From NCBI RefSeq assembly GCF_013004645.1, contig NZ_JABEME010000009.1, positions 124,001 through 188,000 on the forward strand: 64,000 bases of DNA, read 5' to 3'. How positions within the stretch are numbered: position 1 is the stretch's first letter; each line of letters starts with the position of its first letter. The notes beneath the pieces were generated by a model. The model ran no database searches. It saw nothing but the letters and a program-made list of their open reading frames with translations, and had not been told where the DNA came from. This document shows positions 58,925 through 64,000 of this stretch, piece by piece. The DNA comes from Stenotrophomonas africana. Lineage in GTDB: Bacteria > Pseudomonadota > Gammaproteobacteria > Xanthomonadales > Xanthomonadaceae. Both the position numbers and the translations under genes were made by a program.

Positions 58925-59844
58925 GGTGCGTAGTCCAGGGCAGCGCGCTTGGCGTCGTGACGGGACTGGCGCGACTGGCTGTAGTCGTTGTTGAACTGCG
59001 CCGGCTCGAAGCCGCCGTAAGTCGGGTTCGGCAGCATCCACCAGCGCTCGCCGAACCAGTCGTGGTACTGCTGCAGCAGCGCGTCACGACCCTCGTTGGT
59101 GTTGGCGGTCACTTCGACGAAATCGCCCAGCTGGTCGCCGAACTGCATCAGCACGCGGTACTTCTGTCCGGCCAGGCGGCGGCGGCAGTTCTTCTCGCTG
59201 CCGGCCTGCTCGCAGCCTTCGACCACGGTGCCCAGGCCCAGGAACACGCTGTCATCGGCCACCGGCAGGCCCTGCTCGCGCAGGTTGGCCAGGGTCGCGT
59301 CCTTCAGGTGCACGGCGCGGTTGGAGATGTACAGCAGGGTCACGCCCTTGGCATTGGCGGCCTTGGCGAAATCGACCACGCCCGGAATGGCCTTGGCCTT
59401 CTTTTCGGCCACCCACTGGTCCCAGGTCATTTCATCGTATTCCTTGCCGTCGCGGACCAGGCGCGCCTGGTAGGGCGAGTTGTCCAGCACGGTCTCGTCC
59501 ACGTCCAGCACCACGGCCGGCTTCAGGCCCTTGGCCTCGTTGCCGCGTTCTTCCGGCACCAGTGCATCCCAGTGGGCTTCCTTCAGCGCGGCATCCAGGT
59601 GATCGGCGGCGGCACGGTAGGTCTGCTCGGTGATCGCCTTGTACTCCTGCGCGCGCTGCATCCACAACACTGCATTGAGATTGTCGTTGGCAGTGGCATC
59701 GAGCGCGCCATCGGCCTTGGCAGCGGCGGCCGGGGCCTCCGCTGCAGCGGCTTCGGCGGCAGGCGCATCCACGCGCTTGCAGGCGGACAGGCCCAGCGCC
59801 GCAGTGGCGAGCAGGGTCAGGGACAGGGAAACGGGACGACGCAT
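58921..59844 (-). CDS. Lipoprotein e(P4)-type acid phosphatase/5'-nucleotidase
   Basis: A 307-residue HAD-superfamily class C acid phosphatase of the lipoprotein e(P4) group, which dephosphorylates nucleotides (and NMN) outside the inner membrane. The signal [20 protein letters not shown] with ACKR gives lipobox LSAC (Cys22). The nucleophile motif is [19 protein letters not shown] (about 107-125). Other blocks: [37 protein letters not shown] and the tail [13 protein letters not shown]. An Ala-rich linker separates lipid anchor and enzyme. Its coupling to pyrF is notable: nucleotide scavenging next to pyrimidine synthesis. Confidence 0.93.
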   Translation of the reverse strand: MRRPVSLSLTLLATAALGLSACKRVDAPAAEAAAAEAPAAAAKADGALDATANDNLNAVLWMQRAQEYKAITEQTYRAAADHLDAALKEAHWDALVPEERGNEAKGLKPAVVLDVDETVLDNSPYQARLVRDGKEYDEMTWDQWVAEKKAKAIPGVVDFAKAANAKGVTLLYISNRAVHLKDATLANLREQGLPVADDSVFLGLGTVVEGCEQAGSEKNCRRRLAGQKYRVLMQFGDQLGDFVEVTANTNEGRDALLQQYHDWFGERWWMLPNPTYGGFEPAQFNNDYSQSRQSRHDAKRAALDYAP

Positions 59845-59944
59845 GGATTCACCGGCAATCAGATATACCGGCCCATTTTACCGGCAAAGGCACCGCCGGG
59901 ACGGCTATGCTTGACGGTTGACCCGTTGTCTTCCGGAAGCCGCC

Positions 59945-60598
59945 ATGACCGACCCTGCCCAGACCCCCGACGTTCCCCTGCTCGACGCCGTGCAGGCCCG
60001 CCTGTTGGGCTGCCTGGTGGAGAAGGAGGCGACCACCCCGGATACCTATCCGCTGACGGTCAATGCCGCCCAATCGGCCGCCAACCAGAAGACCGCCCGC
60101 GAGCCGGTGATGAACGTGGACGCCGGCAGCGTGCAGCATGCGCTGCGCCAGCTGGAGGCACTGGGCCTGGCTCGCCAGCACTTCTCCTCGCGCGCGGACC
60201 GCTACGAGCACCGCCTGCAGGCCGCGCTGGACCTGACCCGGCAGCAGACCGTGCTGCTGGCGCTGCTGCTGCTGCGTGGGCCGCAGACGCTGGGCGAACT
60301 GATCACGCGCAGCGAACGCCTGCACCGCTTCGCCGACACCGACGAAGCCCGCCACGCCATCGAGCGCCTGCAGCAGCGCGCGCTGCTGGTGGTGCTGCCG
60401 CGGGCCAGCGGCCAGCGCGAAGACCGCTACATGCACCTGCTGTGCGGCGAAGTGGATGGCGCGGCGCTGGCGGCCAGGTACGCCAACAGCGGCGGTGGCA
60501 GCAGCGATGCGGCCGACCCGGGCCTGGCCGAGCGCGTGGCGCAGCTGGAAGCGGCCGTGGCCGAACTGCAGGCACAGCTGGCCGAACTGCGCGGTTGA
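59945..60598 (+). CDS. YceH-family (DUF480) protein
   Basis: A 217-residue protein of the DUF480/YceH family, built of two winged helices; function unknown. Blocks: [40 protein letters not shown] (with the invariant NQKT-type motif) and [20 protein letters not shown], then [20 protein letters not shown]. The C-terminus is a leucine-heptad coiled coil ([20 protein letters not shown]). The ATG at 59945 matches the family start. It is divergent from the phosphatase gene. Confidence 0.92.
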   Translation: MTDPAQTPDVPLLDAVQARLLGCLVEKEATTPDTYPLTVNAAQSAANQKTAREPVMNVDAGSVQHALRQLEALGLARQHFSSRADRYEHRLQAALDLTRQQTVLLALLLLRGPQTLGELITRSERLHRFADTDEARHAIERLQQRALLVVLPRASGQREDRYMHLLCGEVDGAALAARYANSGGGSSDAADPGLAERVAQLEAAVAELQAQLAELRG

Positions 60599-60604
60599 AG
60601 GGGG

Positions 60605-60671
60605 GGGTGCCGACCAACGGTCGGCGCCCACCATCAGCCGCTACTGTGCCGGCCAGCGGCCGGCACCTGCC
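60605..60671. repeat. Two REP-like palindromes after the yceH-type gene
   Basis: GGGTGCCGACCAACGGTCGG with CGCCCA (60605-60630), and TGTGCCGGCCAGCGGCCGGC with ACCTGCC (60645-60671). The second is a SMAG-like core with altered ends. They separate convergent genes. Confidence 0.75.
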
Positions 60672-60682
60672 AACATCAGGGG

Positions 60683-61207
60683 TCAGACCTGCGCCGCACC
60701 CGGGGTGGCATACAGCCGGCTCGGGCTGTCCACGCCCGGCAGCTGGATCACCCCGCGCTCCTGCATGCCCAGGCCCAGCAGGATCTTCCCGGACACCACG
60801 TTGTCCAGATCGGTAATGCCATACAGGTCCTGCAGGCCCAGCCCAGCGCGCGCATGCGCGAACACCGCCCGCGCCGCCTCACCGGCGTAGCCCTGCCCGG
60901 CGAATTCCGACAGCACCGCGTAGCCGATGTCCGGCCCCGGCAAGCCATCGCGCCGCACCAGCCCGGCGTTGCCCAGCCAGGCACCATCGGACAACCGCTC
61001 GATGGCATACATGCCAAAGCCATTCAACGCATAGCTGTGCAGCACACGCAGCGCGATGTATTCCCGCGCCTGCTCCTCACTGCGCACATTGCGGTCACCG
61101 ATGAAGCGCACGAAGCCCGGATCGTTCAACAGCGCCAGCATCGGCGCCGCATCGCGATCCGGTTCAATCGCACGCAGGCGCAGGCGTTCACTCTCGATCG
61201 GTTGCAC
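60683..61207 (-). CDS. GNAT-family acetyltransferase (RimJ/RimL type)
   Basis: A 174-residue N-acetyltransferase. Typical opening ESERLRLRAIEPDRDAAPML, FVRFIGDRNVRSEEQAREYI, and the acetyl-CoA region GYAVLSEFAGQGYAGEAARA matching the Q/RxxGxG/A motif, followed by LQDLYGITDLDNVVSGKILL and the family LGLGMQERGVIQLPG. The start is a GTG at 61207 with no in-frame ATG nearby. The acceptor (ribosomal protein, antibiotic or other) cannot be deduced. Confidence 0.9.
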   Translation of the reverse strand: MQPIESERLRLRAIEPDRDAAPMLALLNDPGFVRFIGDRNVRSEEQAREYIALRVLHSYALNGFGMYAIERLSDGAWLGNAGLVRRDGLPGPDIGYAVLSEFAGQGYAGEAARAVFAHARAGLGLQDLYGITDLDNVVSGKILLGLGMQERGVIQLPGVDSPSRLYATPGAAQV

Positions 61208-61311
61208 AGGCAGACCTCCAGCCGAAACCCCGATTCTGCCTCAACTCCCGGCTGCTGCTTTTGATTTTCTTTTTTCTTTTCCGTGGCTGGCATGCACGGA
61301 AACTGTCAGAG

Positions 61312-61413
61312 GCCTGGCGGGTGGGCTGGGCGGGACCGTCCGCGGCATGGATGCCGCGGCCGAGCCCCCATGGACGGGTTTACGGCGTGTCCCGACCAGC
61401 CCACCCGCCAGGC
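61312..61413 (-). repeat. 102-nt long-hairpin element, copy D (inverted)
   Basis: Arms 61312-61336 and 61389-61413 pair at 24 of 25 positions around a 52-nt core (61337-61388). On the minus strand the core starts ACGCCGTAAACCCG and holds CCGCGGC-ATCCAT-GCCGCGG. Its flanks on the minus strand, GCCCCTCGTGG before and GACAGTTTCCG then CCACGGAAAAGAAAA after, match those of copy C, extending the similarity to roughly 180-200 bases. It begins 57 bases past the rep stop. Confidence 0.85.
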
Positions 61414-61469
61414 CCCCCACGAATGCATTGCGAGCGGCGCCAACCACGAGGGGCTGCGCCGTTCGCCGG

Positions 61470-63446
61470 TCAATCGAACAACGCCTCGATCGCCGCCAAC
61501 CCCGCACTCGCCCGTTCCTTCTTGCGCACCGCATCAGCCACCGGATCAGCACCATCGCGCTGGATCTCCTCGGCCGGAATCTCCTCGAAGAACCGGCTCG
61601 GCTTCAGCCGCACATGCTCGCCGAACTTGCGCGTCAGCTTGCTGTAACTCATCCACAGCTGGATCTTGGCGCGGGTGATGCCCACGTACAGCAGGCGCCG
61701 TTCCTCCTGCAGGTTGCCCTCGTCCAGGCTGACCTGGTGCGGCAGCACGCCATCCTCGCAGCCGACGATGAACACGTACGGGAATTCCAGGCCCTTGGAG
61801 GCGTGCATGGTCATCATGCGCACCTGGTTGCCGCCCTCGTCCTTGTCGCTGCGTGACAGCAGCGCCAGCTGGCCGGCCAGGTCGGCGGCGGTGGCACCGC
61901 GCGGGCCGCCCTCGAACCACTGTGCCAGTTCCTCGATGTTGTTGGCACGGCGCTGGTAGCTGGCTTCTTCCTTGGCCTGCTGGCGCAGTTCACTGAGCAG
62001 GCCGGATTCCTTGGCGACCTTGCGGATCATGTCGCCGGAACTGATCTGCCGCATCTGCGCGCGCAGGTCGCGCAGGATGTCGGTGAAGCGCGCGAGGCTG
62101 TTGGCTGCGCGCGGCGGCAGTTGCTGCAGGGCACCGATCGCCTCGGCGGCCTGCGCCATCGGCATGTCCTTTTCCTGCGCCAGTTCGGCCAGCCTGGCCA
62201 GCGTGCCGGCACCGACGTCACGCTTGGGCGACTGCACCGCCCGCATGAACGCGGTGTCGTCGTCGGGGTTCACCAGCAGCCGCAACCAGGCCAGCGTGTC
62301 CTTCACTTCCTGGCGTTCCAGGAACATGGTGCCGCCGGTCAGGTGATACGGGATGCGCAGCAGCTGCATCGCCTTTTCCAGCGGGCGCGACTGGAAGTTG
62401 CCGCGGAACAGGATGCAGAAATCACTCCACGGCACATTGCGCGACTGCGCCACGAAGGCGATCTCGGCGGCGACCTTTTCCGCTTCGTGCTCGCTGTTGC
62501 GGCACTCCCACACGCGGATGCGCTCGCCGTCGGCCTGGTCACTCCACAGCTTCTTCAGGTGCTCGTGCGGGTTGTTGGCGATCAGCGCATTGGCCGCGCG
62601 CAGCACGCGGTTGGAGCAGCGGTAGTTCTGCTCCAGCTTGATGATCTCCAGCTTGGGATAGTCGCGCCCCATCTGCTGCAGGTTTTCCGGATTGGCACCG
62701 CGCCAGGCATAGATCGACTGGTCATCGTCACCCACGCAGGTGAAGTTGCCCTTGTCGCCGGCCAGCTGCTTGAGCAGCCGGTACTGCGCGTCGTTGGTGT
62801 CCTGGCATTCGTCCACCAGCAGGTAGCCGATGCGCTCACGCCAGGCCAGCGCGATCTCCGGGTTCTCTTCCAGGATCTGCACCGGCAAACGGATCAGGTC
62901 GTCGAAGTCGACTGCATTGAACGCGGTCAACCGCAGCTGGTAACGCTCGTAGACACTGGCCGCTTCCTTCTCGCGATTGCTGCGCGCGGCGGCCATCGCC
63001 TGTTCGGGCGACAGGCCGGCGTTCTTCGCGCGCGACACCAGGTTCTTCATGTCCTCGATGTCATCGGGCTTGGCGCCGTACATCAGGTCCTTGATCTGCG
63101 CGGCGGCATCGTCGGCATCGAAGATCGAGAAGCCGCGCTTGAGCCCCACCGCGGCGTGCTCGATCTGCAGGAACTTCAGGCCCAGCGCATGGAAGGTGCA
63201 GATCGTCACCTCGTCGGCGTCCTGCTCGCGCAGGCGCTTGGCCACACGCTCGCGCATTTCCTTGGCCGACTTGTTGGTGAAGGTGATCGCCGCGATGCGG
63301 CGCGCCGGGTAGCGGCCGCAGCTGATCAGGTGGGCGATCTTTTCCACGATCACGCGCGTCTTGCCGCTGCCCGCGCCGGCGAGCACCAGCAACGGACCTT
63401 CGATGTGCAGGACGGCGGCGGCTTGGGGGGGATTGAGACCGTGCAT
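61470..63446 (-). CDS. rep: ATP-dependent DNA helicase Rep
   Basis: A 658-residue UvrD-family helicase, the length of E. coli Rep (673), which clears protein roadblocks ahead of replication forks. Motif I GPLLVLAGAGSGKTRVIVEK, Ia IAAITFTNKSAKEMRERV, II LLVDECQDTNDAQYRLL, III FTCVGDDDQSIYAWRGA, IV RCSNRVLRAANALI, V MTMHASKGLEFPYVFIVG and VI EERRLLYVGITRAK are all present. The ATG at 63446 (MHGLNPPQAAAVLHIEGPLL) is the family start, although the frame extends upstream. Element D lies just past its stop. Confidence 0.96.
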   Translation of the reverse strand: MHGLNPPQAAAVLHIEGPLLVLAGAGSGKTRVIVEKIAHLISCGRYPARRIAAITFTNKSAKEMRERVAKRLREQDADEVTICTFHALGLKFLQIEHAAVGLKRGFSIFDADDAAAQIKDLMYGAKPDDIEDMKNLVSRAKNAGLSPEQAMAAARSNREKEAASVYERYQLRLTAFNAVDFDDLIRLPVQILEENPEIALAWRERIGYLLVDECQDTNDAQYRLLKQLAGDKGNFTCVGDDDQSIYAWRGANPENLQQMGRDYPKLEIIKLEQNYRCSNRVLRAANALIANNPHEHLKKLWSDQADGERIRVWECRNSEHEAEKVAAEIAFVAQSRNVPWSDFCILFRGNFQSRPLEKAMQLLRIPYHLTGGTMFLERQEVKDTLAWLRLLVNPDDDTAFMRAVQSPKRDVGAGTLARLAELAQEKDMPMAQAAEAIGALQQLPPRAANSLARFTDILRDLRAQMRQISSGDMIRKVAKESGLLSELRQQAKEEASYQRRANNIEELAQWFEGGPRGATAADLAGQLALLSRSDKDEGGNQVRMMTMHASKGLEFPYVFIVGCEDGVLPHQVSLDEGNLQEERRLLYVGITRAKIQLWMSYSKLTRKFGEHVRLKPSRFFEEIPAEEIQRDGADPVADAVRKKERASAGLAAIEALFD

Positions 63447-63546
63447 GGGATGGGGATTGTAGCGGGGCCGGGTGACGACCACAGCGGCCGCCGGTGGGGT
63501 TGCTGAACGGCTTCGGTGGAGCGGGGCTGCGGCGTACAATCCGTCG

Positions 63547-64000
63547 ATGGCCAAGCTCTACTTCTACTATTCGGCGATGAACGCCGGCAAGACCACCACC
63601 CTGCTGCAGAGCGCCCACAACTACCGCGAACGCGGCATGCGGGTGGCGATCCTGACCCCGCGCCTGGATGATCGTGCCGGCGCCGGCGTGGTCGCTTCGC
63701 GGATCGGCCTGCGTGCCGAGGGCATGGCCTTCGACCGGGACACCGACCTGCAACGCTGGGTCGAGCAGGACCTGGCGACGAACGGGCCGATGGGCTGCGT
63801 GCTGGTGGACGAGGCGCAGTTCCTGACCCGCGCCCAGGTCTGGCAGCTCAGCGAGGTGGTCGACCAGCTGCGCATTCCGGTGCTGTGTTACGGCCTGCGC
63901 ACCGACTTCCGCGGTGAGCTGTTCGAAGGCAGCCAGTACCTGCTGGCCTGGGCCGACGAGATGCAGGAGATCAAGACCATCTGCCACAGCGGCAAGAAGG
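63547..64000 (+). CDS. tdk: Thymidine kinase (5' part, runs off the window)
   Basis: The first 151 codons of a bacterial type II thymidine kinase, which phosphorylates thymidine and deoxyuridine for salvage. [20 protein letters not shown] contains the P-loop (SAMNAGKTT). The Walker B segment is [20 protein letters not shown]. The lasso loop region and zinc cysteines begin at the very end (KTICHSGKK). The family is about 200 residues, so roughly 50 residues lie beyond the window edge. It is divergent from rep with 100 bases between starts. Confidence 0.96.
   Translation, partial: MAKLYFYYSAMNAGKTTTLLQSAHNYRERGMRVAILTPRLDDRAGAGVVASRIGLRAEGMAFDRDTDLQRWVEQDLATNGPMGCVLVDEAQFLTRAQVWQLSEVVDQLRIPVLCYGLRTDFRGELFEGSQYLLAWADEMQEIKTICHSGKK

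Overview
This window looks like chromosome of a Stenotrophomonas, most likely S. maltophilia or a close relative in the Xanthomonadaceae. It is GC-rich throughout. The gene orders smpB-ratA-rnfH-bamE-fur and recN-hrcA-grpE-dnaK-dnaJ fit that family, as does a cysteine-free Fur. About a dozen intergenic sites carry short palindromes beginning with GTAG, which match the SMAG REP family described from S. maltophilia. Species assignment is inference, because no database search was possible.

Layout. 1-1224: a degraded island edge with a truncated tyrosine integrase lies against the 3' end of the tmRNA gene ssrA. 1445-4330: a membrane protein, then smpB (partner of the tmRNA), ratA, rnfH, bamE and fur. 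4389-8368: an SGNH esterase divergent from a LysR regulator, then recN. 8484-13514: the heat-shock operon hrcA-grpE-dnaK-dnaJ, with sigma32-like promoters before hrcA and dnaK. 13615-15684: an AraC regulator divergent from a fosmidomycin-resistance-type transporter. 15685-16365: a gene-free stretch packed with palindromic repeats.

16366-28729 is the most unusual coding block. It is a nine-gene, same-strand, largely overlapping operon: two TldD-type metalloproteases with twin-arginine signals, a TldE-type partner without a signal, a DUF4159 protein with a possible twin-arginine signal, a MoxR ATPase, a DUF58 protein and three membrane proteins (BatA-like, DUF4175-like, and one unassigned). I read it as an envelope-directed protease/chaperone system and know of no described function for it.

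28801-41113: two secreted proteins of unknown function, an MrfA/MrfB-like helicase-exonuclease pair, a BlaI/M56-peptidase pair divergent from a beta-lactamase-fold hydrolase with a double BlaI-like operator between them, an SDR with a histone-H1-like tail, a type IB topoisomerase, and three small I78-type inhibitor lipoproteins. 41288-47273: glutamate synthase gltB-gltD. 47259-64000: a hybrid sensor kinase, a tandem-domain methylglyoxal synthase, a YgjP-type metallopeptidase, rdgC, ttcA, plsB, a candidate small RNA, pyrF, an acid phosphatase, yceH-type and GNAT genes, rep, and the start of tdk.

The most striking non-coding signal is a 102-nt element present four times (15763, 16059, 50763, 61312). 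Every copy has 25-nt arms around a 52-nt core. The arm sequences differ between copies, but within each copy they remain complementary, which indicates selection for a long hairpin.
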